DNA from: Gordionus sp. m RMFG-2023
Lineage: Eukaryota; Nematomorpha; Gordioida; Chordodea; Parachordodidae
Reading direction: 5' to 3'
Assembly (NCBI RefSeq): GCF_954871325.1
Contig: NC_088775.1
Coordinates: 80,329,561-80,393,560 of the forward strand
Length of the DNA stretch: 64,000 nucleotides
Of this stretch, positions 24,501-38,391 are shown in pieces. A program made the translations under genes and the position numbers. How positions within the stretch are numbered: the first letter of the stretch is position 1; each line of letters opens with the position of its first letter. The notes under the pieces are model-generated. The model worked only from the letters and a program-made list of their open reading frames with translations. It had not been told where the DNA came from and did no database searches.

Positions 24501-27500
24501 TATGCTATTCTATAGAATAGTTTTTAAAATTAAATATTTTTTGGAGGCAGAAACATATATTTTATATAATTCCTAAAAAAAATTTATTATTTAAAAACAA
24601 GTTAAATAAAATTTATAATCCTAACAGTTTCAGGTATATTTATATAGTAAAAAATAAGAAATATGAATATTTAGCTTCTTTTACAAAATTCTTATAATAA
24701 ACCTTCATATCTAGTATATATGTGTTAATTAAATAACTCTTTAAAATATCGGAAATTAATATAAATATTTGAATGATATAATAAGAGTAAGCTATATCCC
24801 ACCTTTCCACCTGCGTTTTCCTCCACATCATCTTACCTCTTGAGGATTAATTTATAAAAAACTATTCTTTTCTATATAATTAATTAAAATTCTCTTTTAT
24901 TTTATTTAATATAATGTAAAGAAAGTAAATATGCTCAAGCTTTTTCGCTCCGCGAAATAAAAATAGTCAGATAGTTTTTTTTAGTAACGTGAGAGTCCAA
25001 ATTCCAAATTTTATTAATATTCTATAAACAATCTTATTCATATTTTTTTTTAAATTCTAAATATAATACCTAACTCTATGTTTTAAATATATCTTTCTAC
25101 CCGGCTATACCATTATTATTTTCAATATAAAGGGCTCTTATATTGATCCAACACAACTAATCTCATAGATTAATCCTAGTAAACTCAGGCCAGGCCGAAT
25201 GTCATTAAAAATTTATGAAAAATTTAAATGAACCCCCCCTATTTTAGTAGTAAAAATAATTAGATTCACGTGACCCTTATTTTTGCCCCTTACCTATTTA
25301 TATTCATAAGCCAGAGGTCTGCACATTCAGTTTTTTAACCCAAACCAGACTCTGCCCGAAATCTTTACTATTATAAACCCAGCACTACATATTTTATTAA
25401 TTTATAAAGAGGCCAACCCCGCTTTCCTAAAAATTTATTTCCGAGCTAACGCAGGTCAAATTTTTAAAGTTTTCTTTAGGTCCGACGAAACAGAATTTAG
25501 GGCCGACTTGTTGGGCTAGAATTTAGTTATTGTAGTTATAATACTACTTTTAAATATTTTAACACACCCCCCACCCCTCGACTGCGAAAAATTTGGATTT
25601 ACGAGTTGGCACATCTAGAACTTTTTATAATAACATTATATGAATAGTTGTGTTAAGCTTATATAGTTTAGCCATCACTTTATTTTCTTCCTTGGGAGAT
25701 GCGCCAGCTTCTATTAGTAATTTAATTATAGCTATGTGCCCCCCTTCAGCGGCTAAGTGCAAAGGAGTTGATAATGTATCCTTCAATAAAATATCTAAAT
25801 ATAATAAAAAAAATGGGTAAAGTGTATTACCTTATTTCGGTACTCGGTTACAACTTTTAAGTCAAATTTCATCAATTCTCTTATGACATCTATGCTACCT
25901 TTAATAGCAGCTATGTGAGCACATGTATTTCCTGCCTGAAATATGGTTTTTTAGATTAGCATTAAAAATATTTATATTCTCACCATATCCTAATGTTTTC
26001 ACCGATAATATTATTAATTTTGTGTAGATTTTGATTTTGATTATTATGAAATATAAAATAGTGAATATATTTTAAAAAATAAAGCTGATTATTATGTACT
26101 TGAGTGGCTAATTTTACTAAAATCGGCTTGTTAAGCAAAAATAGTTTAACAACATTAGGATGATTATTTTCTGCCGCTAAATGAATAGGTGCGTGACCAG
26201 TAGTATCAAATAAATTAGGTCTACCTCCTAGTTTTAATAATTCATCGCACACCGCAACTTGCCCAGCCTGTGCAGCTAGATGTAATGGTGTTTTTTTGTT
26301 CTAGATGTGAGATGATATAAAAAATTAATTATATAGCTGAAAATAAATTTTTGTATAATAAGATTTATAATAAAATAGACAATTTGAACCGAAAAATTAA
26401 ATTATAATACCCCTATACCAGGAGCTCAAACTTGATTATACTATCTGATTAAAATATATTATATCATAAGGAAAGCCACATTTAAGTGATTTCTGATATG
26501 TAAATATTATTTTTCGATGAAAAATATATTTAAATGCAAATTATCAATTTTCTTATAAAAAAAATAATTAAATTAGTCTCACCAGTGAAAATGACATGAT
26601 ACTGGCGCCATACTTTTTAATAAGTGTCGCACATAATTGATCATACCCGTTCAATGCGGCCAAATGTAATGGTGTTATACCTAATTTTGATTTGATATTA
26701 ACGTAAGCCTTATTAGCCATCAACTCATCGACTACATCCGAATGACCATTCTCGCAAGCCAAATGCAATGCTGCCTTTCCTTGCTTCAATAATAGATATT
26801 TTAAGAATAATAATGCCTTTCGCTTACGGTAATAGATATTATAAATTACTGGCAATGTTAATGAAAATTTTTTTGTGATTAGCTAAGTATCAAGGTAAAG
26901 TGGTTAAAATAAAATTGAACATAACTTAATTCGGAGATGAGCTAAAGTAACTAGTTACAATTCAAATAAGGTAACTCTTCACATTTTGGTTAAAGTAACT
27001 TTTGAATGTAACTTGCTACTTTTGAAAAAAGAAACACTATATATAGAATCTCAAATTTAGCCACGTGGATTTTATACCAATATTTTTTCCATATTAAAGT
27101 ATTAAAGCAATTAGTCAAATAAAAAAAAGGTCTAAAATTTATAAAAAAAATTTAACTTCTGAGGCTATATTTATTTGAACTTAAGATTTATTGGGTCCTA
27201 TGCCATTTATTCGATTTTTTTTAACTTAAGGTGTTTTACTTCTTATAAATATTTACTTAAAAAAGGGTAATAAAGTTGATTTTTTAAACTGTTGAGTTCG
27301 GGATTAACATTAAAACAATACAAGTGTATATTTATTATAATAAATACTAAATTAGTTCATGGATAAACCTCATCAAATATATCTACTCTGGCGTGATTTT
27401 GAAGGAGCAATTTGACGATTTCAATGTTTCCAGACTCAGATGCGACTAATAAGGGTGTCCAACTATTAATATCTTCTTGATTTACAATATTTAGCAATTT

Positions 27501-30500
27501 TCCCTTAGGTGCCATTTGTAACATCAATTGTAAAATTCTTTCGTCACCGGCTTTGGCACAATAATGTAAAGGTGTTTCGTGTAACTATTTTTTTTATGGG
27601 ATGAATTTTCTTTTCTAAAATTTATTATATAAATTATTAACTTTGAGTGATAATTTTTTTAAATCTCCCGAATAATTGAGCAAAATACGCATCATTTCAA
27701 CTTCTTCGAATTTACTGTGAGCGTTTTTTTTGGTTAGACTAGCAGCCAAATGAACGGACGTCTCTCCGTCCTGCCATATAATAAAAAAAATTAATTAAAA
27801 ACTTATTCACTATTTTAGACAGTTTTATTAAAAGAAAAATTATGTACATGGCATGGTTACACTCAAATTAAACGGATATTTAATTTATGATGGCGATTTG
27901 TAATGTCTTTTAAAAAATGATTCAAAATTAATTCTAATAAATTTAAAAAAATTTTTACTAAAGGCATAATTAGAACTAGAAGATAAAAGTTTAAGGTTTT
28001 AAAAATTTATATATATTCTTTTATTTTTGAAAAGGATTGTTTTATGAGATATAATATTATTACATGATTCGCTTGATTTACGTAATCGGTCACTGCTTTT
28101 TTCCCATGATCTTTCTCTACGTAATTAAGAAGGAGTGTGACGATCATTAAAAAGCAATACCTTACGGCGATATGAAGAGGGGTTTCGAGTTGCTAATAAT
28201 CGTGTAATGAAATACAAATTTTTATTGAATTTCTTTATTTTTTTTTCCTGGATTTGAACGCGCACTACCATTAACAAAGAATGTGCAGTTAAGAAATAAT
28301 TATGAATTTTATAAAAAAAAATAATATATCACCAAACATCTTATTTACTATTGGTTTTAAAATATAGACTAATTTTTAAAGAGTTCAAAGTCAAAAAAAA
28401 TAATTCAAAAGAAAATGATTCTCGCATTTAAACCTTATACTTCTAAACACGATTTCGTTAATTTCAATAATAAATAAATTTTTTTCAAATAAAATTTTGA
28501 CTTTGCACGATCACATACAAACGCATTTAAAAAATATATATTTACTATTTTTATTTTAAAAAAAATCTATTAAAAGCAGTAAAATCTATTAAGTATATTT
28601 ATTTCATACCAATCAAAATGGTTCCCAATGTATTTGAGATTATTATTAAATAAATTTAATGTAACGTTATATATTTGCTTGCTACTTACCTCCCCCTTCC
28701 CCCAAGTTACATATTTTCAACTAAATTATTTAATATTAAATGTATAAATAGGGATCTCTGAGTTGGTGTCATACTTACTTACGGATTTCAAAACAGGGGA
28801 GAGGAGGATCAAAAATGATTTAAAAAAATGGATAATTTTTCTTATCTAAACATAATCGAATTTACTTAACAGCGCTCAAACTTTATTAAAAGGCAATAGA
28901 AGGTATCTAATCTTTGAACCATGAACTCCACTCCAAAAAATAATTTTAAATATTTTTAAAGAACACATAAAAAAACCAATTTACGACAGAAGCGAAATAT
29001 CATTTTCCATCTTGTAACTTGTATAATTTTTTTCCTTCTAGATTTTGCGGTAATTGAAATATTTTTACAGGAAAAGTTTTCAATTTTTTAATATTTTTAG
29101 TTCCTTAGTAATTTTGTATTTCTATTGAATCTTAAATATGTGTATATCATTAGTGAATGATATCGTAATATCTATTAAGATTATTTATATACATTATTTA
29201 ACAAAGACATATAAATTAACTATAATAGAAATAAATTTTAAGAAGAAAAATATGAAAAATTATACAAAATATTTTATAATACTTGGAAAAGGTAACTCGA
29301 AAAAAATCAATACCCTAACTTTTTTCTTCAAATTGTATTTTCTTACCATTGAACGTAAATTTTAAGAAAAAGAACAATTTCTTAATACCCTCTTCGTAGT
29401 TCCACCTCTTGCATCGCTAGTTTATATATATATATATTATATATAGTGACACAAGATTTTTCAGTTGACCGAGACTCAATGAGTGCTCAAAATCTAAAAG
29501 GAGATTTATTTTCTTGAATATTTTTATGAGGGGATCTCTAAAAATTTTAACCGGTTTCGAGACCACAACAGCCTCTACGTAATGAAGTTACTATAATATT
29601 AGTTAGATATATATGTATATATGTAATGTATGGAAAGAATTGAAAATTTTAAAAAATCAATAAAATAAAAATAATATTGAAACAAACCTTTGATACAGCG
29701 AACGGGTTGGCTTTTTCGGCAATCAAGACATTTATCATGCGCGAGTTACCAAATTTAGCAGCTATGTGTAAAGCAGTTTCACCATTCTTTAAATTTTTGT
29801 TTGTTTAAAGAGAAAAATAATTATACTACTAAAGTGGCGGATACGTACTATCTGTGTAGCATTAACATTCGCACCACTTTTAATTAAGATGTCGGCGGAC
29901 CTTTCACCCTCACTAACTCTTGCAGCAATATGCAAAGGCGTTTCCATATCCTGTATATATAATAATTAATGATTATAATAATGCCAAATGCACTTTGTCG
30001 TATTGTAATATAATATTATAAGATATTTTTTTTTCCAAACAACAAAACTTAATAAATGACATATAAATACTTTATAATTATACCTTTATCTTTATTGTGA
30101 TATACCGCATATTAATTGAGTTGAAGTATATATTACATTAAAACATAAAAAATATAAGTAATTTTTCTTAAATTTTAAATTTAGACCATAAATATTATAT
30201 AACATAGACAATTATGATTGATAATACCAAATTAAATTAAGCAAAGGGGAAAAGTTTTTTTTTAAAAGTTCATAAATTATTTTAAATCTAACATTTAGTC
30301 GTAATATTATAAATTGATATCAAACAAAAGTATCACTTTAATTAAAGATTGATAAAATTTTAGGGAAAATATTAAGGAATACGAAAAATTACAAAAAAGC
30401 AGCGAATTTCCTGTTAATGTTATAAACAAGATTATAAATTGTTGAACTCAAAAATTAATATTTATATACTGTTAATATAATTGTCGACATATATCCAGAT

Positions 30501-33500
30501 ATTTAAAAAGTATTGTTAAATTATTAACTGAATACTGTATAGGTCTAATTATTAGTTATTGTTTAAAATAAATTTGTTTGAAAATATTTCATTTTATTTT
30601 GAAATTAATATTTTCTAAAGTCTTATTTAAAACATAATTTGAATCCCTGAAATATTCAGTTGGAATAATATCTATAGTAAATAAAAAACAAAATTTTCAG
30701 TTTGATTTACTGGGCCTCCTTTCATATTTACATTGGCGCTATACCCCAACAAAGTTAAAACAACATCAGGTTTGCAATATATAACAGCTATATGTAAAGA
30801 GGTATATCTATCATTGGTCATCGCATCCACCTTAGCTCCATTGTCTAATAACAATTTTACCATCGAATTATGACCTCTTCTAGCTGCCGAATGAAGGGAT
30901 ATTGCACCACTCTAATAATGAATTTAACATTAGTATGTTATAAATAAAAATTTACAAAAGACTTATTAGATATGTATAATGAGTTATACGCTGCTTAGAT
31001 CGCAGACTCATATCCAGGTTACAACGGGAAGTTAGCAAAATAAAATTTCAATTAGAATTAAGAGATATGAAGCAAAAAAATATATATCATAATTTCATAT
31101 GATATTATTTAAATAATTAATGTTATGAATAAGAACCATCCTGTTCATTATAATTGAGCACCTGGGGGAAGCTTTGTCTCATCTCTAATTCTATAAATTT
31201 TATTTCGTATTAATCCTATTTAAAATTGGTCAAGTAAGAGTTCTTCAACCATTTGTTTATGTGCATTTTTCAAAATTTTAAGTTAAAATGTCAAAAACAC
31301 TTTTCTCCTGTATACAGCAACCAACACCGCCAATTAACTTTTAAATTATACTTAAATTATCTTCATTTTTAAGTAGATTCATATAAATTGAGAAATATAA
31401 ATAATATATAATGGTAGAATTTATCTAAAATTTAAGTAGTTACTCTACATATTCTGGAATACGTTTCCAGTCAAATTATACTTTCCAAATTAAGAAATTA
31501 CTCTAAATAAAATTAAGAAATTTGGAATCATCATGGATTCTTTATCCCAATACGACAAATATATACTAAAATATTAAAATATAAATCATAATTTCCAAAC
31601 AATAGTCTTTAAATTAGTATTTGTTGAGTTTTAAATTGAAATTTTCTAATAAAATTTTAAAATTTTAAGAAAATTACAAATAAAATATTCAAGTTAAAAA
31701 AATTTTTTTAACAATACAATTTTTCCACCATGCGAACTAGTTTATGAGGGGGGAAAAAATTATGTATATAATGGTTTAGAGGATTAAACCTAAAAAATGA
31801 TAATAGGAAATAAGATAAATATTTAAAATATATACCGCTATTTAAAATATTTTACGTGTAAATTTATAAAAATAATTTTATCGAAAATCTTAAAAGTATA
31901 TATAGATATATAGAATTACATCACTCTGCAGGAGATTATTGGTTTTTCCTCTCTGAATTACATATCTTATTTTTATCCTAATTAATATGGCAATTCTTAA
32001 TAGAAATTTAAATGAGATTTAACACAAATTTTTAAACTATTTTACTTTGTTAGGCATCATAAGGGGAACACCTTTTTTCAAAAAGAGTTGAGCTGTGTCT
32101 GGATGACCACTTAGAGAAGCTATGTGTACAAGCGTACTTCCATCTTCGGTTCTAGCTGTCAAAGAGGCTTGGAATTTGTCTATCAAAAAATCTACTATTG
32201 ATGTATAACCTCTTTCGGTCGCGATATGAATCGGCGTTCTATCCAACTAAAACCCCCCAAAAAAATATTTTAAATTATGAATCAAATTTATTTTGAGATT
32301 ATTATACTTTGTCAAAAATATTTGGATTTGCTTTGTAATTGTAAAACAAGGTGATAGCTTGTTGGTCTCCTTCCCATGCCGATATATGAAGTGGAGTATG
32401 TCCCTCTCTCTAAATAATATATATTTTTAAAAAAATATATATATATTTGGTATCCTATTAATTTTTTTTTAAAATGAATCCTTACATTTTGCATATCAAT
32501 TTGTGCACCGGCGTCTAAAAATATTTTTATCAATGTGGCGTCCCTTTTCCTGCAGGCTAAATGCAAAATTGTATCACCGGTGTTCTAAATTTGATAATGT
32601 AATATAATCACTGATATAATAAGACAAATGATAAAATATTATAATATAAAAACAGAACCTGTGCTACATTTTGCGAAATGCATTCACGCGGACTGCCATA
32701 ACGTAACCGTAACAGCAAATACATTACAACAGATAAATTAGGGGAAATTATATTCGTAAAATAAATTAATTCAAAAACAAGCCAAACCATTATTTCTATT
32801 TTGTGATAAGCAACTTAATTTGAATTGGTAAGGGGAAAAATATAAATTATTATTTGGGTAAAATAAAAAGAAGGTTATTTATTTATATGACAGTATAATA
32901 AACATCCATTCTTTTTAAATAATTGTTTTATTTTTGATAAAATCAAATCAATATTTGAACTGCGCGCAACTTGTTTTTTTTTAAATAGGGAGCTCCCGTA
33001 TAATATCACCTTCTTAAAATTGTATTTATTAGTAATTGACCCTAATCATAGATATCTTTTCTAACCACATCAAGCCTTTTGCCCTATTTCGGACCTATAA
33101 GTGATTAGTTTAATTTCATGGATAGAAATGCATCTAATATTAAATACGAAATTCAATGTAATACATTCCTATAAAATGCGTTTTTGTAGGAATTAGCTCA
33201 GAATTAAGAATATCAGAAGTATCTTTATTAAATCAACGTTAAAATTCCATTAACATAAATTGAAAGAAAATGATTAATTTAGATTATAACAAGATCTTTT
33301 TTTGTATGAAAAGTAAATCAATTAATGATATAAAAAAGTCAATTATCGATATAAAAATGTTAATATGTTTTCTTGTTAAAATGAAAGTAAATTGGTATAT
33401 AAGAAAGTCTCTCTTTCTTGTTAAATAAATAATTTAGATACCATATCCCAAAGGCTTAATTTTACAAGTAACAGATTCATGGTATGTAAAATGCATCGGC

Positions 33501-35644
33501 GGCGGTAATCTTTTTTAAGGTAATGCATTCGCGTTAATGTTTCACGAAGAAATGTAATGATAAAGAATAACTTCCCAAGAGGATTTTAAACCTAGTTTTC
33601 TATTTAAACCATATTAATGCATAGTAATAAAGCCAATCATGATGATCATATCCATATTTAAAAAAGTTATCGCTAACTATAAATTCCTTGATTTCAAGGA
33701 TTATTTTTTCCTAAGTTTTATTAAAAAATTTTAAAGTTTCCTCTAGAAATTCTAGAAATTTTTCTGGAGGAAGAGGGAGTTAGGAATTGTCAACCCTATA
33801 TAATATCGCCTTTTATTTTATCCATTTTAAATTCACATTAATATTTTTGCTAGATCAAAATATAAAATTTACATGGAGTATATTTATTCATAATTATTTT
33901 TGCTGCGAAATCGCCTGCTGGTTCTGAATTTTTGGATCCTGCCCTACAAACCTAATACCTGTTATGAATTAAAAAATATTCCCCACATCGAACTGTCATG
34001 AAGACATTCTTAAAAATGTAATATATAGTTTAAGATAGAAATTTTCCAAAAAAGGTTTTTTCCCATTTATCAGCTTAGAGAGATTTTAAAAATTTAAGCG
34101 AATCTTAATAGGCTTGGACAAATAAAAATTTTTAAAAAAATTGTCATTTCATTAAAGATGGAATTTGTCAAAAATTTAATTTATACAAGTTATAATATAA
34201 TATTTATAAATAATATTTTTGAAAAATATGAGGTACTTTTTTGGCATAATTACATTGAGATTTTGCTTGAATCGATAAAAGATCTTTGCATACAACAATG
34301 TTTCCTAATTCAGTAGCTAAATAGATTGGAATGCAATCTTCTAAGTCTGGTTCGATTCTACAACTTTGGCCGGAAACTTTTACTAAAGAGTTTACTAAAG
34401 TCTGAGCACCAATATTTCTACAGCAAGCGAAATGCAAAGGAAGTCTTTGTAATGGCTTTTCAAAAATTTAGGGCAAAAGATTATTATATATTAATACATT
34501 TAGAAATCTTTTTTTATTGTAATAAATATTCCAAATAATTTAAATATACAAATATAATATGTTATTATAAATTACCCCTCCTTTTATTGTAGCATCAGCG
34601 TTTTTGGATAACAAGAGTTTGATTATGTCATCTTTACAATGAATTGCGGCATAATGTAAGGGTCTTAAATTTTCCTAAAAGTTTAGCAATATATTTATTT
34701 AAAAGAAAGCTAATTTACTTTATCGGGTTGATTAACGTCAGCGCCCAAAGCCACTAAAATCTTAATTATGTTTATTTTCACATCCCGCAAAGCTAAATGA
34801 AATAAAGTTTGCTTGGTGACCTTATAAAAATATGCATCAATATTTAATATTATTAACTTCAATTTTAAGAAGAGAAGAGAAGAATTTGGCTTTTTAGTCA
34901 CATAATTTACATTTTCCAACATAGAGTAGCCTTTAGCAACGGCAAAATGCTTTCTCTATTAATATTAAAAGAAGGGCTTGATGTTTTTGATTTCAACAAA
35001 CCCAAAATTACCCAAATATATATCATTTTATCACTTTTAATATTTCATATTAAGCAAAAATATTTAGAATTAATATAGCAGTTATTTCATGTTAGATATT
35101 ATTATTTAAATTATATAAAGAATTATATTGGATAATTTATTATCGGAAGAAACAAAAATCATGAAAGAAAACTTTCAATTTAGTTATATAATAAAGACTA
35201 GTTCTGTAAACGTTACTTCAAAAAATAAACACGTTACTCGTTACGTCTGAAAAAGAACACGTTACCGTTATTCGTTACCTTGTGAAAAAAGGAACGCACG
35301 GTACACTATTCAAAAATAAAAATTGATATATGGGAAAATAAAATTTTTATTTAAAATAATACCTTATCACTGATGCTTAATATTTCCTGAATTTTAATAT
35401 TTTTCGTAATTTCTGTATCGTGCATGATATTCGGATTAATTTTCCTAAACATGGATAGTACGTTTCTTAGAGCATTGTCCACCACATTCCAATCGGATCG
35501 TTTGGATGATTCTATCCAGGATACAATATTATTCGACAGATTTATATAAATTGGTTCAAGGGCGTCTTCGTCGTTGTTAATGTGTGTAGGATAGGAATTG
35601 TCAAAAATATTAGAATACTGACTTTTCTCTCCACTGGCATCCAT
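18564..35644 (-). CDS. nompC: TRPN (NompC) mechanosensory channel
   Basis: TRPN channels are mechanically gated cation channels of sensory neurons and ciliated cells. Exons, 5' to 3': 35363-35644, 34911-34955, 34719-34820, 34576-34674, 34237-34455, 32486-32584, 32308-32409, 32046-32246, 30711-30911, 29849-29950, 29688-29786, 28064-28192, 27642-27770, 27369-27584, 26583-26783, 26100-26300, 25831-25935, 25679-25780, 23898-24152, 23401-23706, 22528-23244, 22192-22378, 21969-22134, 20733-20902, 20464-20687, 20276-20411, 20054-20196, 19291-19395, 18564-18716. Every junction keeps frame, giving 1,731 aa. Residues about 95-1110 are ankyrin repeats, near the 29 of known NompC. A linker follows, then six membrane segments (S1 about 1265-1290), the pore FELLFFALFGLVSP, S6 ending VLINLLIAMMSD, and the TRP-helix region EWKFG. 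The start is uncertain: the ATG at 35644 follows a possible acceptor, and known NompC is longer N-terminally, so further 5' exons may exist. Confidence 0.95.
24153..25678 (-). other. 1.5-kb nompC intron with a GC-tract element relic
   Basis: The flanking exons join directly (GASPKEENK to DGYTPLHLAA), so no exon is expected inside. A degenerate patch at 25180-25520 has CAGGCCAGGCC-like motifs and a CAGAGGTCTGCA motif at 25312, similar to the termini of the hAT MITEs at 10319 and 41849. Edges are not resolvable. A poly-C run lies near 25566. Confidence 0.6.
26930..27015. repeat. GTAACT/AGTTAC repeat cluster in a nompC intron
   Basis: Several copies of AAGTAACT and AGTTAC motifs in both orientations lie within about 90 bp. 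Similar GTAACG/CGTTAC clusters occur at 35205-35300 and 50640-50780, which suggests one dispersed family; edges not found. Confidence 0.5.
35205..35300. repeat. CGTTAC/GTAACG repeat cluster in nompC intron 1
   Basis: Motifs AACGTTACTT, ACGTTACTCGTTACG and CGTTACCGTTATTCGTTACC crowd into about 90 bp just downstream of the first coding exon. They match the cluster at 50640-50780. Confidence 0.6.
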
Positions 35645-38391
35645 CAAGCCCCCTAATATGACTTAATAAATCAATATAATAGACAGTTTCTTCCGAGTTT
35701 ATCGCATTTTAAATATTTAACCCATTAATTTTTTTGGGGGAAATTTTTTTTTAATGAAAGTTTATTTTATCGGATATTAATTATTTAATATAGATTTTTT
35801 TTCCATTCTGTTATATAGTTTTAATAAAAACTGGCTTTAAAAAATAAGTTCAATATATTATCAAGATAAAGGTAATTTACCAATAAGTTATAATAAGCCG
35901 ATATTGATTTTTTTTATTTTATAAGTTGTTTTATAAAAAAATTAAACCATATCTTTTAAATGTAGAGCTGTATAAATTCATAACTTATAAATTTAAACGT
36001 AAATATTTTATTATCATGAATAAATAATTACAATATCTGAGCATCGTTTTAACCCAAAAATAACTTGCCCAAAATATAAGTTATTTTACCGGCAATGAGT
36101 GTAATCATATTTAAGTACAATCTAGTCATTCTGCCCTGCAAATAATTAAAGGATTGTCAAGGATGCTAATTAATTGTTTGTCACGAATTTATTAGTGAAT
36201 TGTAACTTAAATAAATTAATGAATACAACCAAAAAATTATCCCTTATATAATCCAATTCAGTAATTTATTACAAATTATTTATATTTTACTACATGGGTA
36301 ATTTAAATTTTTTTTTTTATTAAAACCCCCCTTGGTTCTTTAAAGTAGGTAAAATTTATATTTCTTAAATTATTTGCTTATTTTAATTATTGGGCTCTTT
36401 TCATTCTTACAAGATTTGATGTCAAAGCTTCAATTTTTTTCTAGGATAAATATCCGCTAAATTTATATAAAATTTTTTTTATTCGATACATTTAATTTTG
36501 ATATTTATAACGTTAAATATTTATTATTAATTTGGTTACAAATGAATACAAAAAGATTGACAAAAAAAATATGAAGTAAAATAAATATTACACTGCTATA
36601 TTTGCAATCTATTTGATGATCTCAAAAATCTGCAGTTTAATATAATTTGTATATTTAATTTATCTTATTTTGTTGCAATACATCTTTTAATTTTACTATA
36701 AATATAATTTTTAACATTTATTAAGTAATAAAATATATCTTTTTTACGGACGTACTCATAGTCGTCTAATTTTTTAATGCATATTTATATTTAATTTTCA
36801 TGCTTATATATAGAATTTAAAACATATTTACTGTTATGTTATAAAATGATAATTTTATTATCATTATATTTTATCAGTAAAAATTTTTTGGCTACTCTTT
36901 CAATGGTAAAGTGTCTTTCAGTTAGAATCAAAAATTAATTTTCGAAGCACTGAGCAAAAATTGGGAGATATGTGTAATTTTTTAGGCGATAGGGGCTAAA
37001 AATATTTAGGTGGTTAATCGTTTATGACTTATGAGGTGTAGAAGACACTGGCCCCAGATTGTGGGGTTACAGGTATCAGGTCTGACTCATCAAGTGGCCT
37101 ATGCAAAATAAATATGATAATATTTGGTGCCCTTATGGAAAAAATAAACAATAAAAGTGCTATTTTTAAAAAATAAATTATTTAGATAATTTATTTTAGT
37201 ATGTGTTTATTTAATATTTCAAAATTTTGTTCTATCTTTTATTTTAATTTGTTAAATTAATCACATAATTTCTATATCTTTTAGTTGCTTTTTCAATAGA
37301 AAAGATTGACAATGACAATTACTCTCTTGGTTCCTAGATAATCTCAATAATATTTGATCAGTTTTTTAAGAAAAGCTATTTTTTTATTTTTAGCCATTGA
37401 AAAAGGGATAGTCACCATAATATATAATCCTATTATTAAAATGTTTGAGTGAAGATCATCTCTTTATATAAAATTTAGAAATTTAATTAGGTGGCATATT
37501 TGAATTAATGACATCTGCCAAATTATTCATAGAATCGTTGGCTAAATGTCCTTTTTTCGCCAGTGTTTTTATCCGTTAAAGTTATTTCAATTTTTAACAG
37601 TGTTTCTTGACATTAATTATCTTGAATATTGTGATCTTTAATTAAATTTTTCGCGCATCTATAAAATGAAAAAATATTTATACTTTGAATTTTTTTCCTG
37701 ATCAATAATGGGGTCATATTATCATTAGTATTTCAACTTTTTTTTTGTTTCTCTATTTCGGATTGTTGAGCTGTTGAAAGAAAGTTGAACAATTTTTTAT
37801 ATAAATATCTTCAAAAAATGTTGCTATAAATGAGAATTTTTTTTAATAGATGTTAGGAAGGTTCTTCCCTTTCAGATTTCTTTATTTATTTTTCTTCTGA
37901 TTTATGATTTTGCTAAAAATCCTAAGGCCAATTCAAATATCGCGGCAAGTAGTGTTGTTAAAAAAAACGATTTTTAGTCCAAAATAATTTATGTAAGCAT
38001 CAAGATTTAGTAATGTTCAAAACTTTCTGCCAGTTATGAGCTAATCACCATGCTTACATACTATTATTTTAGATATAACCTTAATAGGATCGTTTTTAAA
38101 AATCAAGATTTTTGTCCAAAAAAATAATTTAAATCTCTAAGTTGAGTCTTAACTTAAATGATTGAGACAATATTGGGAAGGGGGGGGGGGGGGGTAAAAT
38201 TGACTAAGCCAGTTTTTTGAAGTTGGCAAAGGATAGGTGATTATGGCTAATATCGTCTAGCATCCTTAGACTATTTCGTAAAAAAAATATTCTAATCTTC
38301 AAGTTATTTAATAATATTTATTTTTTAAACCCGGTTGACCCTTCGTTTCCATTTCCATTGGCCAAAAAAATAAAATAAAAACTCTTACCGA
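35645..38391. other. Sequence upstream of nompC, no gene seen
   Basis: AT-rich with poly-T runs and no convincing coding segment. The nompC promoter or missing 5' exons should lie here on the minus strand; I could not identify either. A MITE relic begins at 37950 and a G run lies near 38179-38194. Confidence 0.45.
37950..38130. mobile_element. TAGTGTTGTT MITE relic
   Basis: The left end TAGTGTTGTTAAAAAAAACG and the interior (AAAACTTTCTGCCAGTTATGA, then CATACTATTATTTTAG) match the MITE copies at 3646 and 14165. The right terminus is eroded; the arm continues to about 38130. Confidence 0.65.

Noticed and set aside
24640-24831. Minus-strand 63-codon frame in a nompC intron
   Set aside because: No ankyrin pattern, and the neighbouring exons are contiguous in the protein without it.
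32608-32790. Minus-strand open frame ending VVMYLLLRLRYGSPRECISQNVAQ at a good donor, inside nompC
   Set aside because: The flanking ankyrin exons (34237-34455 and 32486-32584) join directly in phase 0 as in known NompC proteins. This piece would be 137 nt and would break the frame.
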